Positions 51,276-62,194 are shown, counted from the first letter of the stretch. The stretch is 64,000 nt of DNA from Candidatus Melainabacteria bacterium MEL.A1 (GCA_001765415.1 CP017245.1:1116001-1180000); one strand, 5' to 3'. Made by a program: numbers and translations. Notes: a model not told the origin generated them from the letters alone.

Positions 51276-53312
51276 ATGACAATTAAAAAACTTACTGTGG
51301 CAGCTGCAATTGCCGTTGGAATAGCAACGTGTTCCTTGAATCAAGCAATGGCGGCTTGTCCTTGCGCAACACCGGAAACTCCCGCACCTTGCGCAGAACC
51401 ATTACCGGTAGTAACAGGTCCGGCATGTCCATGTGAAACTGTTAAACCTAACACATGTACAAAATGCAAAAAAGCAATGCCTGATTGCGATTGCAAAAAA
51501 CAAGAAGCAAAACCTTGCGATCCATGCGAAAAACCAAAGAAACAGGACTGCGGTTGCCCTGATGAAATTAGTTGTGACAAACCGGCAGAACCGGCATGTG
51601 CTATTTGTCCGCAAACAGGAAAACCTGACAGAAAAGACATGAAACAAGTTTATGGTTACCCTAATGCAATCTATGGTACAAACAACTACGTAGGTCAACC
51701 TGCAAACTCAATCTTTTCGACAGACACACCTCACGCAGCAACTGCAAGAGCTTTATCATCTGCAATTAACGGCACAACAGTTGCTACAGATGGTAAAATT
51801 ACAGGAGCAGCAACACAAATGCCATGTTTAAACGAAGCTCCTACACGTCATAACGGTATTCCTATCGACAGAAACGAAAGATTGATGGATGGTAATAATT
51901 GCCCTATTGATTTTCAATCATCAAATTCAATTGATGCAATAAAGAAAACTTTTGTTCCCTATGAAATTCCAAACCAAGTAATGCAAACAACAGGAGCTGC
52001 TGCAAACTTAGGCGGCTGTCAATTCCCTGATGTTCCGAACGGTTTTTGGGCTGCATGTGATATCGACAAATTGGCAATTAATGACGTTGTTGTCGGCTAT
52101 CCTGACGGTTATTTCAAACCGAACAGACATATTTCTCGTGCAGAATTTGCAACAATTTTGGTTAAAGGTTTCAACTTAGACAAATGCGATATGCCACGTG
52201 AAGGTTTATTTAAAGATGTACCAAAAAGCAACTGGGCTAACGCAGCAATTGCAAAAGCAGTTGATGAAAACTTGTTGAAAGGCTACCCAGATGGCAACTT
52301 TAAACCAAACCATCCTGTAACAAGGGTTGAAGCACTTGCAACAATTGCCAAAGGTATGACTTGTGATATCGACAAATGTAAAGCTGATGAAATTTTAAGT
52401 AAATATGCAGATGGCGGTTCTATTCCAAATTGGGCAAGAATACCGGTTGCAAAATCACTTGAAAATGGGGCTTTGAAAGACATGCCTAACCCGAATATGA
52501 TTATGCCTAACAAAGAAGCATCTCGTGCAGAGGTGGCATCAATGATGCAAACAGTTCGTGTTGCTTTAGGTTACGACACAAACCCTAAAACTGCAAACAA
52601 CATTTGTCCGGCTTGTCCTGTGAACAAAAATGCTTTTGTAGAAAATGAAGAAATCGTAAAAATTCCTACATTAAAGGTTAAAATGATTGACCAACTTACT
52701 GCAAAATCATCCCATGTAGGACAATACTTCAGAGCAAACACTCTTGAAGACGTAACTATTAATGGCGTAACATACCCTTGCGGATCAACAGTAACAGGTC
52801 AGGTAGTAGAAGTCATCAGACCTTCAGGTTGTGATAAAGGTGCATTAAAATTGTCATTCACAAACATTAAAAATGGTGATTGCAAAACAGAATTACCAAA
52901 ACAAATCTTGCAAGCACAAGTTAATAAATCAAAACAAGTTAACCCTGTTGCAAGATTGGTAGAAATGCCGTTTACACTAGCAGGCTCATTAGTTGGTGTA
53001 GCAGGTAGAACTGTTGGTGGTGTAGTTACAAACTTAGGTAACGCAGTGGAAAACGTTTCAAATGACGCAGGTTATATGTTAGGACATGCGTTTCAAGGTC
53101 AATTTGGTGCAGCAGCTCGTAACTTAGGTGACGGCTTGTGGGAAACAGTAAAAGCTCCTGTTGACATAACAAGAACTGCATTATCTGGAACAATGGGCTT
53201 ATTCCAAACTACAGGCGACGAATTTGCTTACCTTGTTGACCCTCGAGGATATAAAATATCCGCAGTTAACCCAAGAGAACACATTACTATTGCTTTCGGA
53301 TGTAATGAGTAG
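51276..53312 (+). CDS. S-layer homology (SLH) domain protein with cysteine-rich head
   Basis: A 678-residue exported protein. The signal peptide ends at about AMA (residue 27). Residues 28-112 hold some 20 Cys in CPC, CDC and CxxC patterns rich in Pro. Three SLH domains follow at about 249-300, 310-362 and 375-426 (FKDVPKSNWANAAIAKAV and GYPDGNFKPNHPVTRVEA), which should tether the protein to the wall or outer membrane. A C-terminal beta-rich domain and a Gly/Ala hydrophobic stretch (570-620) end the protein. The strong AAGGAGG site implies high expression. It resembles cyanobacterial-lineage SLH surface proteins. Confidence 0.85.
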   Translation: MTIKKLTVAAAIAVGIATCSLNQAMAACPCATPETPAPCAEPLPVVTGPACPCETVKPNTCTKCKKAMPDCDCKKQEAKPCDPCEKPKKQDCGCPDEISCDKPAEPACAICPQTGKPDRKDMKQVYGYPNAIYGTNNYVGQPANSIFSTDTPHAATARALSSAINGTTVATDGKITGAATQMPCLNEAPTRHNGIPIDRNERLMDGNNCPIDFQSSNSIDAIKKTFVPYEIPNQVMQTTGAAANLGGCQFPDVPNGFWAACDIDKLAINDVVVGYPDGYFKPNRHISRAEFATILVKGFNLDKCDMPREGLFKDVPKSNWANAAIAKAVDENLLKGYPDGNFKPNHPVTRVEALATIAKGMTCDIDKCKADEILSKYADGGSIPNWARIPVAKSLENGALKDMPNPNMIMPNKEASRAEVASMMQTVRVALGYDTNPKTANNICPACPVNKNAFVENEEIVKIPTLKVKMIDQLTAKSSHVGQYFRANTLEDVTINGVTYPCGSTVTGQVVEVIRPSGCDKGALKLSFTNIKNGDCKTELPKQILQAQVNKSKQVNPVARLVEMPFTLAGSLVGVAGRTVGGVVTNLGNAVENVSNDAGYMLGHAFQGQFGAAARNLGDGLWETVKAPVDITRTALSGTMGLFQTTGDEFAYLVDPRGYKISAVNPREHITIAFGCNE

Positions 53313-53511
53313 ATGCTAAATATTTCATTCCCTTCCCTTTTGAGGGAAGGGATGGGGATAGGTGCTATCCCACAAGGGGAAAAGCAGCTAAATCGGTAGG
53401 TCGAAGTACCTACCCCGACAGCAGATAATTTCATTAATCGGTCAGTTTAGTCCGACAATGAAATAAAGCATTACAAAAGAAAGACACAGTACCAATTGTT
53501 CGTTGTCTGAG
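53313..53511. repeat. Intergenic region with GC-rich hairpin repeats
   Basis: CCCTTCCCT-N4-AGGGAAGGG (53330-53351) and the GGTAGGT...ACCTACC element (53395-53414) form hairpins. The latter resembles elements near 7041 and 63777. No gene is visible in the 199 bases. Confidence 0.6.
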
Positions 53512-53550
53512 GAAATCCGGTATCTTAAAAAAAAGATATCGGATTTTCTG
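53512..53550 (+). terminator. Terminator of the SLH unit
   Basis: AAATCCGGTATCTT and AAGATATCGGATTT form a stem around a short A-rich loop, followed by TCTG and T-rich sequence. It precedes the enolase region. Confidence 0.75.
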
Positions 53551-53636
53551 TTAGTTTATTTTTGAGATTATAAAAATTCCCTCAATTTACCACTTGAAAA
53601 GTAAAATAATTTATGACAAAATTGCATGAAAAATAA

Positions 53637-54950
<1,314 letters not shown>

Positions 54951-54978
54951 AGTTATGTTATTCCGAAGAATAAAGTGA

Positions 54979-55019
54979 CGTAGTAATCCCATTAAAATTA
55001 AAATAATGAGATTACTACG
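54979..55019. repeat. Palindromic dispersed repeat, copy after enolase
   Basis: CGTAGTAATCCCATT (54979-54993) and AATGAGATTACTACG (55005-55019) form a near-perfect inverted repeat around an AT-rich centre, the same family as 14161-14247 and 31711-31803. Confidence 0.75.
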
Positions 55020-55050
55020 CAAACAACATATAAATTAAAGAGGTGAAAGT

Positions 55051-55488
55051 ATGAAAAAGTAAATTACAAGTTTATTAATTATATCAATTTTGTCAATTGC
55101 TCCAGCAATTGCAGAAAATATTACAACAAGTGAGGTTAAAGCTCCTGTTTGGGAAGAATATGTCCCTCAAAAATATCAAAATCCTCGTCAATTTCCGAAT
55201 AGAGGTAAAAACATCGCAGAATTATCTGTTGGTATAGTTTTGACAGATTTATTAATAACTGCTCCAATAGGAATTCCTATGATTTGCCATTCTACAACAA
55301 AAATGAAAAATCAAGGATGGTATGAGAAAAAATTAGTATTTGAAAATGGATTGAAAGAGGCAGAAACTATTTCTGATCCTGTTCAAAAGCAAGCTTATTA
55401 TGATAGTCTGTAAAAAAAATGCAAAATGACAGATAAAAAACACCAAAAACAAATGAAAAAAATTCAAAAAGAACAAAAGAAAAAATAA
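55051..55488 (+). pseudogene. Small secreted protein gene interrupted by stop codons
   Basis: ATG AAA AAG at 55051 is followed at once by TAA (55060-55062); the same frame then continues as a normal signal-peptide core, ITSLLIISILSIAPAIA, and about 95 residues of mature sequence (NITTSEVKAPVWEEYVP...). A second TAA ends this at 55411-55413, and the frame goes on for 25 Lys-rich codons to TAA at 55486. A good AGAGGTG site precedes the first ATG. A restart from the TTG at 55090 is possible but would drop most of the signal. The simplest reading is a recent nonsense mutation. Confidence 0.55.
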
Positions 55489-55588
55489 TTGTTAAAAATT
55501 CGTTAATACTAGCAAAAATTTTCCTTTTTAGTTTTACAATAATTGTAAAATGTACACTTACTCAATAAAATAAAAAAGGAACGGAAAA

Positions 55589-56005
55589 ATGAAAATTAAT
55601 TGTGTTAACGGTTATACCCCATCAAATAATCCGGTTAATAATAAACCATCATTTGAAGGTCATGTTATTCTAAAAGGTAAAAATTGGAATAATTATTTAG
55701 CAGATGCTTTTTGTGATTCTTATGCTATCAAACATTTAGCTAAAGGTGACAAAGACATTATCGCAAGGGTTAAAAAAACATCTGCTCCAAAAGATGATGT
55801 AAATCATTGGCCGGGTGAACCTATTTACAAATTCAATGTTGCAATGAAAAATCCACATCCTTCATTTAAAGAAAAATTAAAAAGTCTTTTCAGAATGGAT
55901 AGAAGAGATTTGAACGAAAGTTATCATTCAGAAAGTAGCCTAGCTCAAAGGATTGAATATGCTGATCCTGAATTTCTATTAAAACACAGAATTAACAAAA
56001 AATAG
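55589..56005 (+). CDS. Small basic protein with N-terminal PSFEG motif
   Basis: A 138-residue protein lacking a signal peptide, MKINCVNGYTPSNNPVNNKPSFEGHVILKG. After the PSFEG motif, LADAFCDSYAIKHLAKGDKDIIARV and a basic tail follow. The PSF-x-G motif and the low-complexity Asn/Pro head match the proteins at 1-510 and 17588-18652. AAGGAAC precedes the ATG. No family recognised. Confidence 0.65.
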   Translation: MKINCVNGYTPSNNPVNNKPSFEGHVILKGKNWNNYLADAFCDSYAIKHLAKGDKDIIARVKKTSAPKDDVNHWPGEPIYKFNVAMKNPHPSFKEKLKSLFRMDRRDLNESYHSESSLAQRIEYADPEFLLKHRINKK

Positions 56006-56008
56006 TTT

Positions 56009-56743
56009 TTAAAATCTGAATTTTGTAGAAAAATTTAATTGAGAACGTGTAGGGGCAGAAGTTTCAGAGTATATCTGACTTGCCCCTATATTAAAATCCA
56101 TCCTGTCATCTTTGAACGGTTTCAGTGAAAACATAATTTCACTTTTCTTATTTTTATCTAAAAAACTTGTTGAATAAATATTTTGTACTGATATTTTACT
56201 GTTTAATTTGTATTCCGGAGAAAAAGATAATGTTCCTTTTCCTCTTTGGTCTAATGGCGCAAGGCTATTACTTTTATACGATGTATTGAATGAGAATTTA
56301 TTTTTTTGATATTTTGAAAATAACGTATTTGTTTGACTTGTACTATCCGGAGAATATGTACTATCATATTTTGTTCCGAGTGTAAAATTGCCATGTTGTT
56401 TTTGTTTTGTGTAAGAAGATGATTTAGATGAATACTGATCAAAGTTTTGGAACATATAAACATTTTGTGGAGTTATATTTTTATCTTCTTTTGTAGATAA
56501 ATCGTATTTTTTAGTTCCGAATTTTTTTGATTTTTTTATGTTTAATTGCTCTGTAGGAGAAGTATTTAAAAACACATCTTCTGCAGAAGTTTCTTCAATA
56601 TTTTCTTCTTCTACATTTTCCGGCTCATAAATCATTCCAAATTCTTCTGTCGTATCATCTGAATTTTCATTAACAATATCCTCTGAAAAAGCAGGTGTCG
56701 CAATAAATAACAATAATATAAAAATTAAAAATAATTTTTTCAT
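56009..56743 (-). CDS. Secreted probable outer-membrane beta-barrel protein
   Basis: A 244-residue protein with a signal peptide (MKKLFLIFILLLFIATPAFS), an acidic disordered region (residues 25-75) and then about eight alternating aromatic/polar strands (FTLGTKYDSTY, KFSFNTSYKSN, GTLSFSPEYKL) ending in KFRF. A C-terminal aromatic residue is the usual barrel-assembly signal. An ATG at 56755 exists, but GGAG supports the ATG at 56743. It abuts, in convergence, the gene at 55589-56005. Function unknown. Confidence 0.65.
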   Translation of the reverse strand: MKKLFLIFILLLFIATPAFSEDIVNENSDDTTEEFGMIYEPENVEEENIEETSAEDVFLNTSPTEQLNIKKSKKFGTKKYDLSTKEDKNITPQNVYMFQNFDQYSSKSSSYTKQKQHGNFTLGTKYDSTYSPDSTSQTNTLFSKYQKNKFSFNTSYKSNSLAPLDQRGKGTLSFSPEYKLNSKISVQNIYSTSFLDKNKKSEIMFSLKPFKDDRMDFNIGASQIYSETSAPTRSQLNFSTKFRF

Positions 56744-56817
56744 TTTTATCTCCATTTACATTATATCACCTGAAATTTTTTCAAAAATATGTTATAATAT
56801 AGATGGAGTTTATAATT

Positions 56818-57726
56818 ATGATAAATTATGATAGTTTGCTAGAAAAAATACCAAAAGTTCGAAAAATTCTTGATAATGGTTCAAATAGTATTTTATTCCA
56901 TTATACAAAACCTGAAAAGTTGCTCAGTATATTAGAATCTGGGACAATAAGATTTTCTAATGCGCTTTATCTTAATGATAAAGAAGAAGTCACGTATTCT
57001 TACAAACTTATTTTTAATCTTATTGATGAAATGCCAGAACTCAATCAAGAGTTGTTTGCAAAAATCAAAGAACATTTTTATACAAAATATACAAATATTA
57101 TCAATGGCTCTGATGATTTTGGGTATAAACACGAATATTACACAATTTCTTTTTCCACAGATGGTGATAACTTAACTTTGTGGAACAATTATGCAAAAGG
57201 ACAAAAATACACCGGATACAATATTGGTTTTTGTAAAAAAGACCTGATTGCAGACATGGAAAAAATCGGGTTTAATTCTGTGTATGGAAACATAATTTAT
57301 GAAAAGAAAAAGCAAATTACAGTTTTAAAATTGATTTTTGAAAAATGGAACAAATTATACGAAAAAGCTTTGAAAAGCATTAAAAACAAAGAAAAACAAC
57401 TTGATATAACAATTGAATTGATTGATATTTTAAGCATAATTAGTTTGTTCTTTAAAAATCCGCATTTTAAAGATGAAAAAGAATATAGAATAATTTTTAT
57501 AAACAATACAGGAACAAATTTCGCAAAACAAACAAAAATTTGCGAGAAAAATGGTTTATTTATTCCTTATATAGAATATAAATTTTTGAAAAAAACAGTC
57601 GGTTGCATAAATATCGGTCCAACTTTGAATGAAAATATTTTTTACACAAGTACATGTAGAATGCTTGCAAACTTTGGCTATGAGCATAAAACCGTAAACC
57701 GTTCAAAAATACCTTTGAGGTATTAA
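56818..57726 (+). CDS. DUF2971 domain protein
   Basis: A 302-residue soluble protein with the DUF2971 pattern: LFHYTKPEKLLSILESGTIRFSNALYLND, ISFSTDGDNLTLWNNYAKGQKYTGYNIGF and DEKEYRIIF. It is only distantly related to the protein at 7822-8763. TATAAT at 56793-56798 is close to the start; the ATG at 56818 with GGAG at proper spacing is preferred over 56803, which overlaps the presumed transcription start. Function is not established. It converges with the xer gene. Confidence 0.8.
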   Translation: MINYDSLLEKIPKVRKILDNGSNSILFHYTKPEKLLSILESGTIRFSNALYLNDKEEVTYSYKLIFNLIDEMPELNQELFAKIKEHFYTKYTNIINGSDDFGYKHEYYTISFSTDGDNLTLWNNYAKGQKYTGYNIGFCKKDLIADMEKIGFNSVYGNIIYEKKKQITVLKLIFEKWNKLYEKALKSIKNKEKQLDITIELIDILSIISLFFKNPHFKDEKEYRIIFINNTGTNFAKQTKICEKNGLFIPYIEYKFLKKTVGCINIGPTLNENIFYTSTCRMLANFGYEHKTVNRSKIPLRY

Positions 57727-58590
57727 CTAACCTTTTCCATTTATCGCAAAATAAACTTCTTTCAATCTTTTTTTACTGATATGAGTATATAATTGAGTTG
57801 TTGATACATCACTATGCCCCAAAAGCTCTTGTACAACTCTCAAATCCGCTCCGTTTTCTAACAAATGTGTCGCAAATGTATGTCTGAGAGTGTGCGGGGA
57901 TATTGCTTTGTGCAATTTTTGACCTTGTTCATGAATGAAAGTATAAACCTCTTGCCGTGTAACAATTTTCCCTTTTTCGTTTACCAAAAGTTGCTTGGTT
58001 TGCAAATTATATTTTTGCATATTGTAATCTCGTTCCGGCAAATAATCTTTAATCGCTTTAATCGCTTTTTTGCCCAACGGAACAATTCTGTCTTTAGAAC
58101 CTTTGCCTGTGCATTCAAGATATTTGCCATTCAAATCATAGTCATTTATTTTCAAATTAACTAATTCAGAAACTCGCAATCCGCAACCGTAAAGCAGTTC
58201 TACAATTACCCTATGTAATTTTGTCAAATCCTGATTTAAGATAGAATTTATTTCTTCTAACGTCATTACTTTTGGTAATTTTTGTGGAATTTTTGGTTGT
58301 TCAAGTGTTAATGTCGGATTTGATTTAGTTTTTTCATTGGCACAAGCCCATTTAAAAAATCCTCTTAAAGAAGCAATTTTTCTCATTACACTGGTTGGAG
58401 AATATTTTTTCTCATGTAATTTTCTTACGTAAGTATTAATTTGAGTTCGCTGAATATTATTGATATCCACATCATTACAAAAATCGAAAAAATCAGTCAA
58501 ATCCCTTCTATAAGCCTCAAGCGTGTTTTCACTCAAACCTTTTTCAATTTCAAGAAAATCTAAATATTCTGACAAAACCTGAGTATTCAT
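57727..58590 (-). CDS. Tyrosine recombinase, XerC/XerD-type
   Basis: A 287-residue recombinase with all catalytic residues: Arg in YGCGLRVSEL, Lys in GKGSKDR, HTLRHTFATHL (His-x2-Arg), LGHSDVSTTQ and the nucleophile Tyr in LYTH. It resembles the protein at 37660-38574. Two Xer proteins are the usual pair for chromosome dimer resolution, so the two genes could be XerC and XerD. TATAAA ends 6 nt before the ATG. Confidence 0.92.
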   Translation of the reverse strand: MNTQVLSEYLDFLEIEKGLSENTLEAYRRDLTDFFDFCNDVDINNIQRTQINTYVRKLHEKKYSPTSVMRKIASLRGFFKWACANEKTKSNPTLTLEQPKIPQKLPKVMTLEEINSILNQDLTKLHRVIVELLYGCGLRVSELVNLKINDYDLNGKYLECTGKGSKDRIVPLGKKAIKAIKDYLPERDYNMQKYNLQTKQLLVNEKGKIVTRQEVYTFIHEQGQKLHKAISPHTLRHTFATHLLENGADLRVVQELLGHSDVSTTQLYTHISKKRLKEVYFAINGKG

Positions 58591-58710
58591 AATTCATTTA
58601 TACTACATATTGAGAATAATGACATTCAACGTTTATATGATATAATTAAAATGAACAAAATTATTAAAAAAATCGTTATATTTATGTGTAGAATAAAAAA
58701 GGAATTGAAA

Positions 58711-59187
58711 ATGAAAAAATTATTATCTATATTAACAGTATTTACAATTATGATGATGACCGGATTGCAAGCTTTTGCAAATAGCGCACAAGAGGCATTA
58801 AATTTCTTTAATAGTTACGTTGCTGCAGCAAATTCTTATAGTGCAACCGTTGCTACAATGTATTCTCCTAACGCAAAAATTATTAGACAAGTTATAAAAC
58901 CAAATGGTCAATTGGTTAACGTTAACACAAACACTGCAACTTATATTAAACAGATGAAAATTGGTCAAGCCGGTGCAAGAATGAGAGGTTATAAAAACAC
59001 ATATACTAATATTTCCGTTACATCTTTAGGCAACGGTTCATACAAAGTTAGTTCTTTAAGACAACCAAAAGGCGAAACTTACAAACTTAAAACATATATG
59101 ATTGTTAAAAAAATTAATGGAAAATGGCAAATTACAGAAGAATTAATGCAAACAAAAGAACAAATTTTTCTAAAATATGCAAAATAA
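58711..59187 (+). CDS. Secreted SnoaL/NTF2-like protein
   Basis: A 158-residue protein with a signal peptide (MKKLLSILTVFTIMMMTGLQAFA) and a mature domain with the alternating pattern of small NTF2-like folds (AQEALNFFNSYVAAANSYSATVATMYSPNAKIIRQ, then strands ISVTSLGNGSYKV and WQITEELM). The ATG at 58711 follows AAGGAATTG; the earlier one at 58651 is less likely. Binding target unknown. It stands upstream of aroC on the same strand. Confidence 0.65.
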   Translation: MKKLLSILTVFTIMMMTGLQAFANSAQEALNFFNSYVAAANSYSATVATMYSPNAKIIRQVIKPNGQLVNVNTNTATYIKQMKIGQAGARMRGYKNTYTNISVTSLGNGSYKVSSLRQPKGETYKLKTYMIVKKINGKWQITEELMQTKEQIFLKYAK

Positions 59188-59252
59188 GTATTAACAAAAT
59201 GTAGAGCAAGGGAATATATTTTCCCAAATAATTATTAATTAATAAAAAAAAT

Positions 59253-60302
59253 ATGAATAAATTTAGATTTTTAACAGCCGGTGAAAGTCATGGAAAATGC
59301 TTGACCGCAATAATAGAGGGAATTCCTGCAGGATTTAAAATAGACACAGATTTTATAAATTCCGAACTTAAACGCCGTCAAGGAGGTTACGGTCGTGGCG
59401 AAAGAATGAAAATTGAATCTGATACAGTAGAAATTACATCAGGTGTCAGATTTGGAAAAACTTTGGGTTCACCGGTTACTCTTGTTATACAAAACAAAGA
59501 TTTTGAAAACTGGCAAAAAATTATGAGTACAAATCCAGAAGATTTTACTGACGAAAAATCGTTTTCAAAATACAGACCGGGACACGCTGACTATGCAGGA
59601 AGTATAAAATACAATCAAACAGATTTGAGAAATATCTTAGAACGTTCCAGTGCAAGAAAAACCGCTATAGAAGTTGCGGTTGGCGCTGTTGCAAAATTGA
59701 TGTTAAAACAGTTTGAAATAACTTGCTCTTCAAAAATTATTCAAATCGGAAATGGCAAGACAGAAGAAGAATTTCATAAAGAAATTGACAAAGCTAAAGA
59801 AATTGGTGATACACTCGGAGGCAAGTTTGAAATTGTTTACGAAAATCTTCCTGTAGGACTAGGCTCTTACGTACATTGGGATAGAATGCTTGATGGAAAA
59901 ATTGCACAAGCTATTATGAGTATTCCGGCAGTAAAAGCTGTTTTTATAGGAAACAATAATGCTTATAAAATGTTGGGAAGTGAATTTCATGATCAGATGT
60001 ATCTCAAAGATGGAAAAATTGTTCGCAAAACCAATAACGCAGGTGGAATTGAAGGTGGAATGACAAATGGAGAACCTTTAGTTGTTACTGCAATAATGAA
60101 ACCAATTCCGACATTAAGAAAACCACTAAATACAGTTGATGCAAAAACAATGGAACAAACAGAAGCGCATTTTGAACGTTCTGATACTTGTGCAGTTGAA
60201 GCGTGTTCTGTTGTTGCCGAAAACAGAATAGCTTGTGTTTTGATAGATGAAATTTTAATGAAATTCGGTGGCGACAACTTAAACGAGGTGCTACGCACGT
60301 AG
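59253..60302 (+). CDS. aroC: Chorismate synthase (3' end recoded by a repeat)
   Basis: A 349-residue enzyme making chorismate from EPSP. GESHGK, RRQGGYGRGERM, RPGHADYAGS and ARKTAIEVAVGA are conserved FMN/EPSP-binding elements; NNAGGIEGGMTNGEP and DTCAVEACSVVAEN complete it. The last codons (NEVLRT then TAG) lie in the GTGCTACGCACGTAG repeat, so this repeat supplies the C-terminal residues and stop. The protein is slightly shorter than common for the family, but the catalytic parts are intact. Confidence 0.95.
   Translation: MNKFRFLTAGESHGKCLTAIIEGIPAGFKIDTDFINSELKRRQGGYGRGERMKIESDTVEITSGVRFGKTLGSPVTLVIQNKDFENWQKIMSTNPEDFTDEKSFSKYRPGHADYAGSIKYNQTDLRNILERSSARKTAIEVAVGAVAKLMLKQFEITCSSKIIQIGNGKTEEEFHKEIDKAKEIGDTLGGKFEIVYENLPVGLGSYVHWDRMLDGKIAQAIMSIPAVKAVFIGNNNAYKMLGSEFHDQMYLKDGKIVRKTNNAGGIEGGMTNGEPLVVTAIMKPIPTLRKPLNTVDAKTMEQTEAHFERSDTCAVEACSVVAENRIACVLIDEILMKFGGDNLNEVLRT
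60288..60302. repeat. GTGCTACGCACGTAG hairpin repeat at the aroC end
   Basis: Identical to 12633-12647 and 13400-13414; the final TAG is the in-frame stop codon of aroC. Confidence 0.75.
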
Positions 60303-60602
60303 AAATGCGTAGAGGCGAAGAGGAAAGTCTATATCAGAGAAGGTAATAGGGCGATATGTCTATAGGGCGATAAGATTTAATTTGTAGGTCGGATTAGTAA
60401 GCCCTCTTTCAACCTTGCTATAATAACTTTTATCGACATCTAATTTGCTCACGATAAAAAAATTTATAAAATAAAAAGCCGGCAATTAGTGAGACTTGCC
60501 GGCACATTACTTTAATAATTTAAAGTAAAGAGGTGATGATTATATGTGATTTATTAAATTTTATTTTGTGGGGGAATTATACCCCTTTTCGCATACGTAA
60601 CA
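60303..60602. other. Intergenic region with terminator and repeat traces
   Basis: 300 bases without a gene. The first part (to about 60,420) carries the phrase TAGGGCGATA seen also near 6,980 and other degenerate repeat text. 60473-60503 is a terminator. An AGAGGTGATGATTAT leader followed by an immediate ATG-TGA at 60544 is noted but is not a gene. Confidence 0.5.
60473..60503 (-). terminator. Terminator of the outer-membrane factor gene
   Basis: GCCGGCAA (60478-60485) and TTGCCGGC (60496-60503) form an 8-bp stem. On the minus strand it is followed by a T-run, ending the gene at 60603-62015. Confidence 0.8.
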
Positions 60603-62015
60603 CTAGTTTACATAGTCATACGGTTTGCTGCCTGTAGCTTTGTATAAACTGATTGCATCTGTCATACATTCAACTTTTTGTTGCGCTACAAGTTTTTCTA
60701 TTGTCAACAAGTTTTCTTGATATTGAATTAAATCAAGTTTTGAGATTGTCCCTTGATTGAATTTTTTCTCATTATACTTGTAATCAGATTTTTCTAGGTT
60801 ATATTGTTTTGTTGTTTGGGTCATCTTATCTTTGTCTAACCTTGAAGCAACAAGTGCATCATTAACCTCTTGAATAGCTGTCAAATTTGTTTTGTAATAA
60901 TCTTGCAAAATTCTTTCATAAGTTGCTTTTTTCAATTTCAAGTTTGCAATTAATGAACCACCTTGAAATAACGGTGTAATCAAACCACCGCCAACACCTA
61001 AAAGCATATTTTTAGTAGTGAATAAACTTCCAATATCACCAGCATTGAATAATGCGCCACCTAAAATATTAATTGACGGTAAAAATTCTTTTTTGGCAAC
61101 TTTTACATCAATACCTGCTTTTTCAACCATCAATTCAGCTTTCATATAATCTGGTCTTTGAGTAATAATTTCTGATGGAATTTCTGATGGAATTGCCAGT
61201 TGATAATTTATGCTATCCAAAGAATTTCTTTTAATTGAATTAGCATTTTCCGGACTTTCTCCAATCAAAACACACATTTGGTTAAGCATTTTTTCTCTAT
61301 TCTTTTTCAATTCAATCAAATCTGTTTGACCTGCAACAAGAGCTTTGTTAGCTTTTACAGTATCAGCAGTAGAAGTTAAACCTTCTTTATTACGTATAAG
61401 CATTAAGTTATAAATTTCTTGTCTGATATTAACAATTTGTTCTTGAAGTGAAATCATTTTATCAAGGTTAATTATATTAAAATAAGTTGAACCTACTGCA
61501 GATGCAACAGAAATATATGCTGCACGTTCATCAAGTTTTGAACCTTCGTAAAGTTTTTTTACTGCTTTTGTTTTGTTGTGATTTTTCAAAAAGATGTCAG
61601 CTTCATATTGAACAATAATCGGCAAACCGAAGGCTGATGAAGTATTTGTCATGCCTGGAGCTTTAAATACTCCTGGTCCAAAACCGCCAACTGCACTAGG
61701 TAATTCGTTTGCAAATTGAAGTCTTACATTTTGGTAATATTCTTCAACATTGATTGTTGCCATTTTAAGGTCATAGTTATTTAAAACAGCTTTTTCAATA
61801 TATCCGTTTAGTAAATCGTCATTAAAATTTCCCCACCAATTCATATTTACATAATTAAATTTATAATCATCCGATTGTTGAGTTTTTTTGTTTTTAGAAA
61901 TCATGCTTTTAAATTGTTTTGGTGTAGTTGTATTTTTTCCACTTACCGCAACGGCAGGCATGATTGTCATGCTGAGCATGCTTGCGAGTAGTGCTGTTGT
62001 TATAATCTTTTTCAT
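60603..62015 (-). CDS. TolC/NodT-family outer-membrane efflux factor
   Basis: A 470-residue outer-membrane factor with signal peptide (MKKIITTALLASMLSMTIMPAVA). The N-terminal pattern WWGNFNDDLLNGYIEKAVLNNYDLKMA and RQEIYNLMLIRNKEGLTSTADTVKA are typical of the OEP family. It is divergent from marR-emrA-emrB and probably forms the tripartite pump with them. AAAGGAAC precedes the ATG. Confidence 0.9.
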   Translation of the reverse strand: MKKIITTALLASMLSMTIMPAVAVSGKNTTTPKQFKSMISKNKKTQQSDDYKFNYVNMNWWGNFNDDLLNGYIEKAVLNNYDLKMATINVEEYYQNVRLQFANELPSAVGGFGPGVFKAPGMTNTSSAFGLPIIVQYEADIFLKNHNKTKAVKKLYEGSKLDERAAYISVASAVGSTYFNIINLDKMISLQEQIVNIRQEIYNLMLIRNKEGLTSTADTVKANKALVAGQTDLIELKKNREKMLNQMCVLIGESPENANSIKRNSLDSINYQLAIPSEIPSEIITQRPDYMKAELMVEKAGIDVKVAKKEFLPSINILGGALFNAGDIGSLFTTKNMLLGVGGGLITPLFQGGSLIANLKLKKATYERILQDYYKTNLTAIQEVNDALVASRLDKDKMTQTTKQYNLEKSDYKYNEKKFNQGTISKLDLIQYQENLLTIEKLVAQQKVECMTDAISLYKATGSKPYDYVN

Positions 62016-62040
62016 CTTTGTTCCTTTATTTATTTTTGTG

Positions 62041-62145
62041 AATAAGTGAATAAGTTCGTTTCGGGTGTTTCACACCAATGTATATTTTCGAGCGAAGCGA
62101 GTTATAAGAACTTATTGACCTATTCACTTATTGCCTTATTGACTT
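62041..62145. repeat. Palindrome-rich intergenic sequence
   Basis: GAATAAGTTC and GAACTTATTG flank an inner CGAGCGAAGCGAG, and AGTGAATAAG-type elements recur on both sides. It resembles degenerate dispersed repeat DNA of the kind at 14470-14570. Confidence 0.45.
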
Positions 62146-62194
62146 CTTTTGAAAATTTACTTGCATTTTTTATATCAATATGTTAGCATAATAT

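Noticed and set aside
60544..60549. ATG-TGA after a good AGAGGTGATG leader
   Set aside because: A start followed at once by a stop is not a gene; without comparative data a regulatory minimal ORF cannot be supported.
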